Source: Thermogladius calderae 1633 (GTDB taxonomy: Archaea; Thermoproteota; Thermoprotei_A; Sulfolobales; Desulfurococcaceae). Taken from it: a DNA stretch of 64,000 nucleotides. The notes under the pieces were generated by a model. That model made no database searches, was not told the DNA's origin, and worked only from the letters and a program-made list of their open reading frames with translations. The stretch is from positions 310,001 to 374,000 of the forward strand of contig NC_017954.1 in assembly GCF_000264495.1 (NCBI RefSeq), given 5' to 3'. The translations under genes and the position numbers were made by a program. Each line of letters opens with the position of its first letter. Within the stretch, counting starts at the first letter, position 1. Of this stretch, positions 35,431 to 43,937 are shown one piece after another.

Positions 35431-35533
35431 GCCGCCGTAGTATAGCCCGGTCAAGTATGCGGGCCTCTCGAGCCCGTGACACCCTAGGCCCGTGAGGGTG
35501 CGGGACACCCGGGTTCAAATCCCGGCGGCGGCA
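35431..35533 (+). tRNA. tRNA-Glu (anticodon CUC) with a 28-nt intron in the variable region
   Basis: Exons 35431-35478 and 35507-35533 give a 75-base tRNA: acceptor GCCGCCG/CGGCGGC, D stem GUAU/AUGC, anticodon stem CGGGC/GCCCG with loop CUCUCGA (anticodon CUC), variable UGAC, T stem CCGGG/CCCGG, discriminator A. The intron (35479-35506) lies at the 45/46 junction. It folds as inner stem CACCCU/AGGGUG, central helix CCCG/CGGG and bulges UGA and ACA, cut after the second base of each. Only this splice restores the normal variable loop. Confidence 0.9.
35479..35506 (+). other. Non-canonical tRNA intron (bulge-helix-bulge), 28 nt
   Basis: Located between tRNA positions 45 and 46, not at the usual 37/38 site. 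Inner helix CACCCU (35480-35485) pairs with AGGGUG (35495-35500); the exon CCCG pairs with CGGG (35501-35504). The outer helix next to the second bulge is weak, a relaxed motif of the sort processed by heteromeric crenarchaeal splicing endonuclease. Confidence 0.82.
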
Positions 35534-35551
35534 CTAGGAATAAAGTCTCCT

Positions 35552-36079
35552 CTAGCTCTTGTCCTTTAACGCTGGTGTTACACCACGTTGACCCTGGTAC
35601 TTGCCACTGTAAGGCTTGTAGACAGGGCTACTCGTTCTAAGGAAAACTACGTGGAGGAAACGCTGGCCAGGGTACACTTTAACGGAGTTGGGACCTCCAA
35701 CGATTTCAATAGTCACCTCTCCTTTGAACCCGGCGTCTATCACTGTAGGAGGTATGTAGATACCGGCTCTAGCGAAGGTACTCCTCAGATTGACCAGACC
35801 GACGAGATCGGCTGGCAGCTCCACCCATTCCAGGGTTGTTGTTAGGACGTGTTCGTACGGCTTTATTAGAAATCCCCCCTCGCCGACTCTCTCACACTCA
35901 AGGAAGTCTGTTACGTTCATCTCCCTCGTGTCTATTACACCCCCCGTCTTAAACCTGCAGAACTCGTCCCCGAACCTCAGGTCAACGCCGTTCTCTCTCA
36001 CAGTATCCTCGTGAAGAGGGTTTATCACGAGGAGTTTCTTTTCGAGATAGACCTTGATATCCCAATCGCTCAGGATCAT
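35552..36079 (-). CDS. dcd: dCTP deaminase
   Basis: 175 aa from ATG 36079, preceded by GAGGTGAC. Conserved segments are ILSDWDIKVYLE, VNLRSTFARAGI and the active-site strand DAGFKGEVTIEI with the catalytic Glu. The homologous trimeric enzymes convert dCTP to dUTP, some also to dUMP. The product feeds ThyX, which is the next gene upstream on the same strand, separated by about 310 bases. Confidence 0.93.
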   Translation of the reverse strand: MILSDWDIKVYLEKKLLVINPLHEDTVRENGVDLRFGDEFCRFKTGGVIDTREMNVTDFLECERVGEGGFLIKPYEHVLTTTLEWVELPADLVGLVNLRSTFARAGIYIPPTVIDAGFKGEVTIEIVGGPNSVKVYPGQRFLHVVFLRTSSPVYKPYSGKYQGQRGVTPALKDKS

Positions 36080-36391
36080 AACGTCACCTCGTACCACTAC
36101 TATCTACTACCTATCGTTACTCATTAAAGGGTTGGGTTAGGCGAGATGTAGTTCATCTCAGTTCAGGAAGACACAAGGACAATTCTCAAGTAGAAGTTCT
36201 CGTATATGGTCTCCGACCTGAAGTTTGCGGGGACAACGCTCTGGTAGTTCGTTGGCAGAACAACTATCACGGTCCCGTTTTCTCTTACAGCGAGCTCTAT
36301 AACAGGGATTTGTTAGCGGTCGCGCGTTACACCAATGCCCAATAGGGTATTTAATAACCTTCAGTATACTAGTGGAGTCTACTTCGTGAAC
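36080..36391. other. Spacer between dcd and thyX with a broken minus-strand frame
   Basis: No intact gene. On the minus strand a frame reads LGIGVTRDR, a TAA, then about 49 codons that look protein-like (QIPVIELAVRENGTVIVVLP and on to SETIYENFYLRIVLVSS) ending at TGA. A TATA-like TTATTAAATA (36348-36357) precedes it. It may be a gene remnant or chance. It also must contain the dcd promoter. Confidence 0.35.
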
Positions 36392-37309
36392 TCAGCTTGT
36401 CCGTGTGTACCTCTGGAACTCCGAGACCGAGTAGAAGAGACACTCTTGTATTTTGTCTCTCGGCACCAGCTCAGGGCATCTCTCAATTGTGAAAGAGCAC
36501 TTCTTACCCGCGAAGTCCTCTAGGCTACACGGACTGCTTCTGGCTCTGTTCTCCATGAGGACACAGCGTGGGCCGGAGAATTTGAATATGAGGGGGTCGA
36601 CCTTAACGAGCTCTTCTCTTACAGCCCAGGCAACCCACCTGATCTCCCACTGGGCTCTGCTACAAGTCCTTAATGGTATGAATACCTCGAGTAATTCCCG
36701 GGCGTTCATGCTCACAATGACCCTTGTCTTCACGGCCTGGGGTAGGAGGAACCTAGCGTCCTCGTAAATAACCCCGCTTTTGAGAACCTCGTAGTAGTCT
36801 CTAACGCTCTCAAGCAACCTCTCCAGAAACACCCTGTTCTTAAGCTCGACAACCTTTGGGGGCACGATGAAGGCCTCGCCGACAACGTCTAGGAGAGTAT
36901 CGAAGTCTAGCCCCATCTCGAGGAGCCTGTCTATCACCTCGACCTCGCCAACGTCATCGCCCGTCAACCCAGTTACTTCTCTGGCTCTAGACACCAAACT
37001 TCTCAGGTACTTGTCGCTGTACCTCTGGCTTAGCTGGGAAAACGAGGCATGCCTGTGCCTAACCAGTTGGTGGCTACACACCCTGCTGCAAACAACCTCG
37101 AACACGTAGATGCTGTGCTCTAGTGGGCTACCGTGCCCTCTCTTAACCAACTCGGTAATCCACGTCTCTATTTTGTTTTCGTCCATTTTCTCCGCGATAC
37201 TCTCGAAGTCTTTCGGCGTAATGGTGAGCTTAGCCGAGATGGCAATGAGTTTCTGCGCGTCGGGTAGTCTAGCTACAAGCCTGGCCGAAGGGTAGTGTTT
37301 AGTTGGCAT
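36392..37309 (-). CDS. thyX: Flavin-dependent thymidylate synthase ThyX
   Basis: 305 aa, ATG start. The ThyX motif RHR-x7-S is at 84-94 (RHRHASFSQLS), followed by QRYS, and the substrate-binding RTCSRAQWEIRW near 216-227. It makes dTMP from dUMP with FAD and methylene-folate, and replaces ThyA. It has a C-terminal extension with several cysteines (GPRC, SSPC, KKC, ERCPELV), common in crenarchaeal ThyX and perhaps metal-binding. It fits with dcd and NrdD in one dNTP gene block. Confidence 0.95.
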   Translation of the reverse strand: MPTKHYPSARLVARLPDAQKLIAISAKLTITPKDFESIAEKMDENKIETWITELVKRGHGSPLEHSIYVFEVVCSRVCSHQLVRHRHASFSQLSQRYSDKYLRSLVSRAREVTGLTGDDVGEVEVIDRLLEMGLDFDTLLDVVGEAFIVPPKVVELKNRVFLERLLESVRDYYEVLKSGVIYEDARFLLPQAVKTRVIVSMNARELLEVFIPLRTCSRAQWEIRWVAWAVREELVKVDPLIFKFSGPRCVLMENRARSSPCSLEDFAGKKCSFTIERCPELVPRDKIQECLFYSVSEFQRYTRTS

Positions 37310-37362
37310 CCAGCTATCCTACCGGCACCAGGTATCGCTGGCAGGGATTAAAACGGTGTATT

Positions 37363-38124
37363 TCAGCTGGACAACCACTTTTTTACCCTTACGCGGAAGC
37401 CCAGCTTGGTTACCGTCTCGGCAACCCCGTCTAGTAGACCGTTGTCCGGGTTACAGAAGAGCTTGCACCACTCAGGGTCTCTCGGCGTGGTAACCGGCTC
37501 ACCGAGTAGCGGCTGGACAACAACAATAAGCTTGCCGATTTTGGACAGGTAGGGTTGGATTTTAACCAGGTATTCTGCTACGAGGGCTGGTTTACTAAAC
37601 TTGGTAATAGGGATTCTCAGCTCTAGAGGTACACCGTAGTCGGCTACGAGCATAAGCCCTCTTTCGTATAGAGACCATAACTTCGAGGCCGTCTCGGAGT
37701 CGTGTCCGTACATGACTTCAGGAGGGAGCTTCAGGTCCGTGGCAATGTGGTCAACTAGCCCCTCTTTGAGGAGCCTACTCAGTGGTGAATACAACGTTAA
37801 GTTTGTGTTAACGCTGGTCCTCCCCCCTATGTTGTTCTTCACCAATCTGAGTAATCTACCCAGCTCATACCACTGTACTAGGGGCTCTCCACCGGTCACG
37901 TGAAGGTAGTCGACCAGCATCTTGGCCGCGTTTAGTTCGTCAAGCAATCTCTCGATATCAAGGAGTCTACACCTCTCCGGGTTGTTCACGGCGAGTTTCC
38001 AGTTATGGCAGAAGGGGCATCTCAAATTACAGCCACAGAGCCATAGGGTGAAAGTGACTGAGTCTACAACGTCGACTAGACTAACATTCTTCCAACCAGC
38101 TCCTACAAGTCTGATGTCCTCCAT
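37363..38124 (-). CDS. nrdG: Anaerobic ribonucleotide reductase activating protein NrdG
   Basis: 253 aa radical SAM enzyme. The cluster motif C32-x3-C36-x2-C39 (GCNLRCPFCHNW) binds 4Fe-4S and SAM; TGGEP is near 78-82. It installs the glycyl radical on NrdD, whose gene is directly upstream (stop 27 bases away). At about 250 residues it is longer than bacterial NrdG (about 155), as usual for archaeal pyruvate-formate-lyase-activating-like forms. Confidence 0.93.
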   Translation of the reverse strand: MEDIRLVGAGWKNVSLVDVVDSVTFTLWLCGCNLRCPFCHNWKLAVNNPERCRLLDIERLLDELNAAKMLVDYLHVTGGEPLVQWYELGRLLRLVKNNIGGRTSVNTNLTLYSPLSRLLKEGLVDHIATDLKLPPEVMYGHDSETASKLWSLYERGLMLVADYGVPLELRIPITKFSKPALVAEYLVKIQPYLSKIGKLIVVVQPLLGEPVTTPRDPEWCKLFCNPDNGLLDGVAETVTKLGFRVRVKKWLSS

Positions 38125-38151
38125 AACAAAAACCCGTTCATGACCCTCGCG

Positions 38152-40062
38152 CTACGCGTAGTGCTTTCTAGTCCAGAACTCCTTCCTCCTGTACGGGTTC
38201 CAGTTCTTCAGTGGTCTGTAGTACCCTATGATCCTGCTCCAGATCTCCACGTTTGTGTTGCCACACACCGGGCACTTAGTGTATAGGCCGGTAAAGGTCC
38301 TATTACACGAGGGGCAGTATGTCAGGGCAGGTGTGAAGCTCCAGTAAACGATGTCCGTCTCCATGATCCTCTTGGCGAGCTTTGCGAGGGCTTCCGGCTC
38401 CGGTTCTTCGCCGAGGAATATGTGCATCATAACTCCTCCTGTGAAATACTTCTGGACTCTAGCCTCAATCTCTATCCTCTCGGCTAGATCGATTTCGCCA
38501 TAGTACGGCGCTATACTTGTACTGTACACCGGGTTCTCCGGGTCGGGAAGGTACTCGGCTAGCTCGGGGTACAGCTTCATATCAATAGAGGCCATCTTAG
38601 GCGACGCGGACTCCGCGGGGACCTCCTCCACGTTCCACGGTGTACCGGCCTCCCTCATCCACTCCCTTGCGTGGCTGGTCGCGAACTCCACCATTTTCCT
38701 CATCAACTCGGCGGCTCTCAACCAGTCTTTCCTAGACCCCTCGAGCCATAGTTTGGGTTCTCCCATGTAGATCGCGGCGGCCTCGGGTAGTCCTACTAAA
38801 CCAATGGTGTTGAAGTGGCTAGAGGGGAACTCAGGCATGTACTCCAGTATCATACTGTAGAGACCCGGGTACTGCTTCATGAGCTTCACGTACCTCTGCC
38901 TGAACCAGTCGACAGTCTCTTTTACCAGCTCGAGCCTCTCCTCGTATAACTCCCAGAACTTGGACTCCTCTCTCTGGGACTCGAGTACAACCCTAGGTAG
39001 GTTAACGTCGACGACGTTCACGCTACCTGTTATGTCTGGCATAGCCCATAGCCCTCCGAACCTCTGCCTCTCCAGCTTACTCCAGTACTCCTCCTCAGCC
39101 TCCTCGAGGTCCTTCCTCGTAAGCGAACTACCCTTTAGGCTGAAGCCTCCTGTCTTAGAGTACGCGTACATGAGCTCGTTTCTGTCGATGGCAATCCTGC
39201 AGCACATCGCGAAAGACCCGTCGGGGTCGACAACCCTCGTGTTGAGCCAGTAGAAGCTACCCCTCTTAGCCGCGGTCTTGAACACTAGCTCGTGAATCTC
39301 GGGGTCGTCCCAGATCCAAGAGGCAGTGGTCATGAGCGTCGGTATAGGGAACGTAAACGGCTGTCCAACGGCGTCGCCCTCCATGAGCAGTTCGAACATC
39401 GCCTTCAAGAACGTCTTGGCCTCGTCCTCGTATGCCCCGAGAGGCTCGACCTTCTTTCCGTCGTACACGGCGTAATCTCCCTCAAGAGCCTTCTTGGCAG
39501 CGTTCATTGTGACGGTAAAGTTTGTGAACGGTGTTTGCATACCGACTCTAGTCGGGTAGTTGAGGTTGAAGAGCAACCTCTGTATTTGTTGCTTAACGGT
39601 CTTGAAGTCCAGCTTGTCGTTTCTAATAAATGGACCAGCATACCACTCAACGCTTGAGAATGCTTGAGCACCAGTGAAGTAGTGCTGTAGGGTTATCAGG
39701 TAGTTGGCGATGTGGTCTACATAGGTATCGAAGTGTTTGGCCGGCCTCGACACGACTGTGAAAGTCTTCAGGCCCTTCTCCAGAAGCCTGCTAACACTGT
39801 GGCCCGAGCAGTATGGTATGTATATACTGTAGGGTAGCTTGTGGATGTATATCAGCCCCGCCTTATGGGCTTTCAGAATTCTCGAGGGTATCAAGTCCAG
39901 TAGGTCTTTTTTCATATACTCCTCGAGTAGGTAGCTGAAGAAACCTGTAGGACCCATATACCTGTTAGCGTTCTCGTTTACGTCTAAACTATTCCATCTA
40001 GCGTACTCTACTAGTGGGTCGACCTTGCTCTCTATTTTATGACTCACGATCTGCTGATCCAT
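38152..40062 (-). CDS. nrdD: Anaerobic ribonucleoside-triphosphate reductase NrdD
   Basis: 636 aa, ATG start, with GGTGA eight bases upstream. The glycyl radical site is RIIGYYRP (Gly613) near the C-terminus, preceded by the zinc site CPSC and CPVC near 580-600. The catalytic CCR segment is near 308-310 (FAMCCRIAID). There is no N-terminal ATP-cone domain, so allosteric control of overall activity is probably absent. It reduces NTPs to dNTPs without oxygen, with formate as the usual electron donor. Confidence 0.95.
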   Translation of the reverse strand: MDQQIVSHKIESKVDPLVEYARWNSLDVNENANRYMGPTGFFSYLLEEYMKKDLLDLIPSRILKAHKAGLIYIHKLPYSIYIPYCSGHSVSRLLEKGLKTFTVVSRPAKHFDTYVDHIANYLITLQHYFTGAQAFSSVEWYAGPFIRNDKLDFKTVKQQIQRLLFNLNYPTRVGMQTPFTNFTVTMNAAKKALEGDYAVYDGKKVEPLGAYEDEAKTFLKAMFELLMEGDAVGQPFTFPIPTLMTTASWIWDDPEIHELVFKTAAKRGSFYWLNTRVVDPDGSFAMCCRIAIDRNELMYAYSKTGGFSLKGSSLTRKDLEEAEEEYWSKLERQRFGGLWAMPDITGSVNVVDVNLPRVVLESQREESKFWELYEERLELVKETVDWFRQRYVKLMKQYPGLYSMILEYMPEFPSSHFNTIGLVGLPEAAAIYMGEPKLWLEGSRKDWLRAAELMRKMVEFATSHAREWMREAGTPWNVEEVPAESASPKMASIDMKLYPELAEYLPDPENPVYSTSIAPYYGEIDLAERIEIEARVQKYFTGGVMMHIFLGEEPEPEALAKLAKRIMETDIVYWSFTPALTYCPSCNRTFTGLYTKCPVCGNTNVEIWSRIIGYYRPLKNWNPYRRKEFWTRKHYA

Positions 40063-40235
40063 GAAAATTTCACCTGATCCAAACCCTTGAAAAGTATTCT
40101 TGCTGTTAAACTATTGGTTTTAGTAGGTTTAAAAGAGAGTGATAATTTCGTTATTATACCTAATTATTAAACACCGTAGAAGTGAAAGATCACCATTTTG
40201 GATTATTTGATCTAGATCTAACAATAATTATTTAG
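40063..40235. other. A/T-rich spacer between nrdD and nep1
   Basis: Most A/T-rich stretch of the window. It contains the nrdDG promoter (TTTTAAAC on the minus strand near 40125-40132) and a small inverted repeat ATAA/TTAT near 40143-40154. No open frame or RNA seen. Confidence 0.4.
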
Positions 40236-40925
40236 TTAAGGGCTTAATAAACCTAGCTTTACTTCAAATGCTGTGATCAGACGCGATGCCACGATCCATG
40301 TCGGCAACGACTCTTTGTAGATGGAATATTTCACTGTAGCGATCTGAAGTGTTTTTGTATCGAAGTCCCCCTGTTGGAATCCCCCTATACCTACGGCGTA
40401 GTTGTTCTCCAGGGCCTCCGTTACTATGGTGTTAAGCCCTTTGGGCTCGCCCCTCTCCCAGAGTAGTATAATACCTTTTAAGCCGTTTCTACGAGCGAAG
40501 TCCTCTAGACCGTAGTCTTCAATCTTGATCAGGGGCTCACCTTCCCCAGGGGGGACTCTACCCTCGGATAAAAGTTGCTCCATTAGTCCCACAAACCTGT
40601 TGTAGTTGCGGGGTATTCTCACGCCCGTCTTGAAAGATATGATACGTCCATGGTAGGTGTGGACGAACACGTTGACTAGACCACTCCTGCCAGCCGGCCC
40701 GTCGAGGACCTGTAGAAGAGTCGTGTGGACTATGTCTGGGCGCCCCCTCTTAACCCAGTCTCTGAGCTTCCTGGCAGCGTGGTAGTGGATAGAGATATCG
40801 AGTAGTACCCTGGACGGGTCTTTATCCCGCCTTCTCGCGTTTTTAACAACGGATTGTTCGCGCCTTATCTCTGGCGGTACGAGCTCGAGCCCGGACTCTA
40901 GGAGTAGTATGGTCAGTGTCTTCAC
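40236..40925 (-). CDS. nep1: rRNA pseudouridine N1-methyltransferase Nep1 (Emg1)
   Basis: 229 aa from GTG 40925, six bases after GAGGTG; the longest frame adds 45 codons that run into the divergent rnp4 leader. Begins MKTLTILLLESGLELVPPEI, then NARRRDKDPSRVLLDISIHYH and KRGRPDIVH, the family signature. The C-terminal SPOUT knot holds SAM (ILLWERGEPKGLNTI, AVGIGGF). It methylates the hypermodified pseudouridine of 16S helix 35. Confidence 0.95.
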   Translation of the reverse strand: MKTLTILLLESGLELVPPEIRREQSVVKNARRRDKDPSRVLLDISIHYHAARKLRDWVKRGRPDIVHTTLLQVLDGPAGRSGLVNVFVHTYHGRIISFKTGVRIPRNYNRFVGLMEQLLSEGRVPPGEGEPLIKIEDYGLEDFARRNGLKGIILLWERGEPKGLNTIVTEALENNYAVGIGGFQQGDFDTKTLQIATVKYSIYKESLPTWIVASRLITAFEVKLGLLSP

Positions 40926-40960
40926 ACTCTCCACCTCGTCGAATGAGATCGCGGGAGGTG

Positions 40961-40970
40961 GTTTATTTAG
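40961..40970. promoter_or_regulatory. Bidirectional TATA-like core between nep1 and rnp4
   Basis: GTTTATTTAG reads CTAAATAAAC on the minus strand, so it may serve both directions: 36-45 bases before the nep1 start and 47-56 before that of rnp4. Confidence 0.45.
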
Positions 40971-41016
40971 CACGCTCTTCAGCAAGAGTCTAAATAGGGT
41001 TAGCGGAGGCACGGTT

Positions 41017-41358
41017 TTGAAAGACGTCCTCAGGGACATAGCGAAGGAGAGAATGGTCATACTCTACGACATGGCGCTAAAAGCGGTTAGGAGCGGCGAC
41101 AAGGACTTGGCGAGAAGGTACGTCGAGTTATTGGTCGACATCGCTGGTAAGAGCCGGACGAGGCCGCCCAAGAGTATTAGGAGAGGGTACTGCAGGAGGT
41201 GTTACATACCTTTAATACCCGGGTTAACAGCAAGGTATAGGATAGTTAGCGAGGGTAAGGGCTCAAGGCTGGTTGTTACATGCCTAGAGTGCGGTTGGAG
41301 AAGGAGGTTCATGATAAAATCAAGGAGGAGGTCAGGAAGAGACTCGAGGGCAAGGTAG
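41017..41358 (+). CDS. rnp4: RNase P protein component 4 (Rpp21 homologue)
   Basis: 113 aa from TTG 41017, with GGAGGC eight bases upstream; the longest frame extends 36 codons into the divergent promoter. Helical N-terminus (AKERMVILYDMALKAVRSGD) and a zinc ribbon with C59-x2-C62 and C89-x2-C92 match Rpp21. It pairs with Rnp1 on the RNase P specificity domain. The 3' end overlaps the next gene by 79 bases. Confidence 0.92.
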   Translation: MKDVLRDIAKERMVILYDMALKAVRSGDKDLARRYVELLVDIAGKSRTRPPKSIRRGYCRRCYIPLIPGLTARYRIVSEGKGSRLVVTCLECGWRRRFMIKSRRRSGRDSRAR

Positions 41359-41600
41359 ATGTACAACTAGGTAAAAGGGGTATTACAGAGGGTTTTGTGA
41401 AAGAAGTTAAGACGAGGTTGAGTAAGAGGGGCGTGGTGAAGGTCCGTGTGCTCAAGTCTTATCTAAGGGCAAGCGGGTCTGATGTAGAGGAGATAGCTAG
41501 AGAGATTGCCTCGAGAACCGGCGGCGTCGTTAGAGACGTTAGGGGGCACACGTTTATCATTGTTAAGAAGCGCGGCGCCGACTCGGCAGCTGTCTATTAA
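41280..41600 (+). CDS. CRM/YhbY-family RNA-binding protein
   Basis: 106 aa from ATG 41280, overlapping rnp4 by 79 bases; later GTG 41289 or TTG 41295 would reduce the overlap. The CRM domain is clear: VQLGKRGITEGFVKEVKTRL with the GKRG loop near 31-34, and VKVRVLKSYL, GVVRDVRGHTFIIVKK. Bacterial YhbY binds pre-50S particles; an archaeal role in ribosome or RNA maturation is inferred. It precedes eS19. Confidence 0.85.
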   Translation: MPRVRLEKEVHDKIKEEVRKRLEGKVDVQLGKRGITEGFVKEVKTRLSKRGVVKVRVLKSYLRASGSDVEEIAREIASRTGGVVRDVRGHTFIIVKKRGADSAAVY

Positions 41601-41660
41601 CATTTAAAACACCTTAACGATTTTAAACTACATCTAGCTTGCTTAAGGGAGTGCTTTGGG

Positions 41661-42128
41661 ATGGTCAACGCGCTGGAGGTCCCAGCAGACAGGCTAATAA
41701 AGAGACTGGCCGCGTACTTGAAAGAGAACGTGCCAGAGGTCAAGCCGCCCAGTTGGTACTTGTTTGTTAAAACCGGCTGCTTCAAGGAGAGGCCGCCTTC
41801 GGACCCGGACTGGTGGTACGTTAGGGCCGCGAGTATACTCAGAAAGATGTACAAGGCCGGCGAGCCGGTCGGGCTGACCGAGCTGAGAGTCGTCTACGGC
41901 GGTAGGCAGAGGAGGGGTGTCAGACCCCCTCACTTTAGGAAGGCTGGCGGAGGTGTAATCAGGAAGATCCTCCAGCAGCTCGAGCAGGCACAGCTGGTGA
42001 GGAGAACCCGTAAAGGTAGGGTACTCACCCCGCAGGCTATAGCGATAATGGACAGGGTGGCGCTCGAGGTAGCGAGGGAGTACGCTAGGGAGAATCCCGA
42101 GTACGCCAGGTACCTAGCTACCACCTAA
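41661..42128 (+). CDS. rps19e: Small-subunit ribosomal protein eS19
   Basis: 155 aa, ATG start. Winged-helix core: [18 protein letters not shown], then the conserved [18 protein letters not shown] and [16 protein letters not shown] segments, and [13 protein letters not shown] near 110-122. eS19 is specific to archaea and eukaryotes and is needed for 30S head maturation. Confidence 0.97.
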   Translation: MVNALEVPADRLIKRLAAYLKENVPEVKPPSWYLFVKTGCFKERPPSDPDWWYVRAASILRKMYKAGEPVGLTELRVVYGGRQRRGVRPPHFRKAGGGVIRKILQQLEQAQLVRRTRKGRVLTPQAIAIMDRVALEVAREYARENPEYARYLATT

Positions 42129-42178
42129 GCCTTAAGAGGATCAAAAACAGTTTTAGACAACTAGGTGGGTGCTTCGTC

Positions 42179-42508
42179 GTGGCGGCTGGCTACGAAGACG
42201 AGGAGTTAGAGGAGATCAAGAGGAGGAAGCTCGCCGAGTTGCAAAGAAAGATGGAGGAGGAGAGGCAGCGCAGAGCGCAGATCGATGCGGCGCTCCGGCA
42301 GATCTTGACGCCCGAGGCTAGGGAGAGGCTGGCAAACTTGAGGCTCGTTAAACCGGAGCTAGCACAGGCCCTGGAGGAGCAGTTAATCAACTTGGCTAGG
42401 AGTGGGAGAGTTAAAATACCCATAACCGATGATTTTCTCAAGAGACTGCTCGCAGAAATATACGAGCAGACACATAGGGATACAAAGATTGAGATAAGGA
42501 GGAAGTGA
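42179..42508 (+). CDS. PDCD5-like DNA-binding protein
   Basis: 109 aa from GTG 42179. Family features: a charged N-terminal helix ([20 protein letters not shown]), [20 protein letters not shown] and the C-terminal [14 protein letters not shown] helix. Homologues of eukaryotic PDCD5 in archaea bind DNA non-specifically in vitro and sit next to eS19 and eL39, as here. The true role is unsettled. Confidence 0.92.
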   Translation: MAAGYEDEELEEIKRRKLAELQRKMEEERQRRAQIDAALRQILTPEARERLANLRLVKPELAQALEEQLINLARSGRVKIPITDDFLKRLLAEIYEQTHRDTKIEIRRK

Positions 42509-42510
42509 AT

Positions 42511-42666
42511 ATGGCCCGCTTCAAACCCCTAGCCAGGAAGCTCAGGTTAGCAGCTGCCCTTAAGAGTAATAGACCCATACCTATCTGGGTCACGCTCAAG
42601 ACGAACAGGAGGGTTAGGAGGGCCTTTAGGCTGAGACACTGGCGTAGGAGCAAGCTGAAACTGTGA
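42511..42666 (+). CDS. rpl39e: Large-subunit ribosomal protein eL39
   Basis: A 51-codon gene read from the sequence, starting two bases after the PDCD5-like stop with GGAAGTG before it. Sequence begins [19 protein letters not shown] and ends [10 protein letters not shown], very basic, as in all archaeal eL39. It lines the exit tunnel. eL31 follows. Confidence 0.95.
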   Translation: MARFKPLARKLRLAAALKSNRPIPIWVTLKTNRRVRRAFRLRHWRRSKLKL

Positions 42667-42678
42667 GGGGTGGTATAG

Positions 42679-42972
42679 TTGAGCGAGGCACAAGTCAAGA
42701 GGTCTGTCCACATAATACCACTTTCCCGCGTCTACTTCGGTAGAAGAATGAACAGAGCTGACAGAGCCGTCAGACTCGTAAAAAAGTATGTTGCGAGGCA
42801 CTATAAACAAGCCGAGAAGATAGTCATCGACCCTCTGGTGAACAAGCTCATCTGGTCGAGGGGGAGAGAGAAGCCCCCTAGAAGAGTAGTGGTCGAAATA
42901 AGGTATAACCCCGAGGAGAAGACGGCAAAGGTGCTGCTGGCTAGGAGTACTCGCAAGACAAAGAACGCGTGA
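42679..42972 (+). CDS. rpl31e: Large-subunit ribosomal protein eL31
   Basis: 97 aa from TTG 42679, with GGGGTGG upstream. It has the family segment IPLSRVYFGRRMNRADRAVR, then IDPLVNKLIWSRGREKPPRR and VVVEIRYN. eL31 is at the tunnel exit, beside uL23. The eL39-eL31-aIF6 order is conserved in archaea. Confidence 0.96.
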   Translation: MSEAQVKRSVHIIPLSRVYFGRRMNRADRAVRLVKKYVARHYKQAEKIVIDPLVNKLIWSRGREKPPRRVVVEIRYNPEEKTAKVLLARSTRKTKNA

Positions 42973-42996
42973 AACTCAACTAGGTGTTTTAATTAT

Positions 42997-43674
42997 ATGG
43001 AGATTGTGAAGCTGAGCGTTTATGGTAACTCGAATATAGGGGTCTACATTTTCGTAAACAACGAGATCGCACTTGTACCCCCGGGTCTCCCACGGGACGA
43101 CCTGGAGATGATCAGCGAGATACTGGGCGTAAACATTCTCGAGTTCAGAGTAGCTGGCAGTCCTCTCAATGGAGTTTTTGTGGCGGGAAACGACAACGGG
43201 ATCTTGCTCCCCTATTTTGTCCACAGCTCGGAAATAGACTGGTTGAAGAAGGAGGTCTCTAGGTACGGTCTCGAAGTGAGAACCCTGAAGTCCCGTGTCA
43301 CGGCGTTGGGGAATGCGATACTCCTCAACAACAAGGCGGGTATTGTGTCTCCGGATTTCTCAGAGGAAGATGTGAAAGAGATGGTAGAAGTGCTGCGTAT
43401 CAACGTGGTAAGGAGGAGCCTGATGAACCTCCCCATACCCGGTAGCTTAGGTGTCGTGAACGACTTTGGAGGTATAGTTCACCCCGACTTACCTGAGGAC
43501 GAAGTAGGTTTCGTCAAACAGGTTCTAGGAGTCACAGTTGAGAAGGCTACAGTCAACGCTGGAGTTCCGTTTATAAAGAGTGGATTAATTGCTAATAATA
43601 GGGGTGTCATAGTCGGGGGCATAACAACGGGCCCCGAGATACTGAGGATAAAGAGGGGTTTCGGTGGTGGCTGA
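42997..43674 (+). CDS. eif6: Translation initiation factor aIF6
   Basis: 225 aa, ATG start. The five-fold pseudo-symmetric pentein fold is visible as repeated segments: NIGVYIFVNNEIALVPPG, NGVFVAGNDNGILLP, GNAILLNNKAGIVSP, LGVVNDFGGIVHPDL and SGLIANNRGVIVGG. It binds uL14 on the 50S subunit and prevents premature subunit joining. The stop overlaps the eL20 start. Confidence 0.97.
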   Translation: MEIVKLSVYGNSNIGVYIFVNNEIALVPPGLPRDDLEMISEILGVNILEFRVAGSPLNGVFVAGNDNGILLPYFVHSSEIDWLKKEVSRYGLEVRTLKSRVTALGNAILLNNKAGIVSPDFSEEDVKEMVEVLRINVVRRSLMNLPIPGSLGVVNDFGGIVHPDLPEDEVGFVKQVLGVTVEKATVNAGVPFIKSGLIANNRGVIVGGITTGPEILRIKRGFGGG

Positions 43675-43937
43675 TGGGAGAGGTGAAGGTTTACAGGGTT
43701 ACGGGTAGAATGCTCGTCAGCCACGACAGGTACCCTACATGGCAGAAGTTCACGAAGGAGGTTAGGGCCTTGACAAGAGAGCAAGCCCTGGAGAAAGTCT
43801 ACTCCTTGCTGGGGAGCAATCACAAACTCAGGAGGAAACACATAGTTGTTGAGAAAATCGAGGAGATACCGCTCGAGGAGGCTATGGACCCGCACGTGCG
43901 GGAGCTTCTGAAGGTCGAGAGGCTGGTAGTTAAATGA
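43674..43937 (+). CDS. rplX: Large-subunit ribosomal protein eL20 (LX)
   Basis: 87 aa; ATG shares its first base with the aIF6 stop. Typical segments: VKVYRVTGRMLVSHDRYPTW, KEVRALTREQALEKVYSLLG and RKHIVVEKIEEI. The archaeal LX protein is the single-domain homologue of eukaryotic L18a. The gene overlaps the prefoldin alpha start by four bases. Confidence 0.95.
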   Translation: MGEVKVYRVTGRMLVSHDRYPTWQKFTKEVRALTREQALEKVYSLLGSNHKLRRKHIVVEKIEEIPLEEAMDPHVRELLKVERLVVK

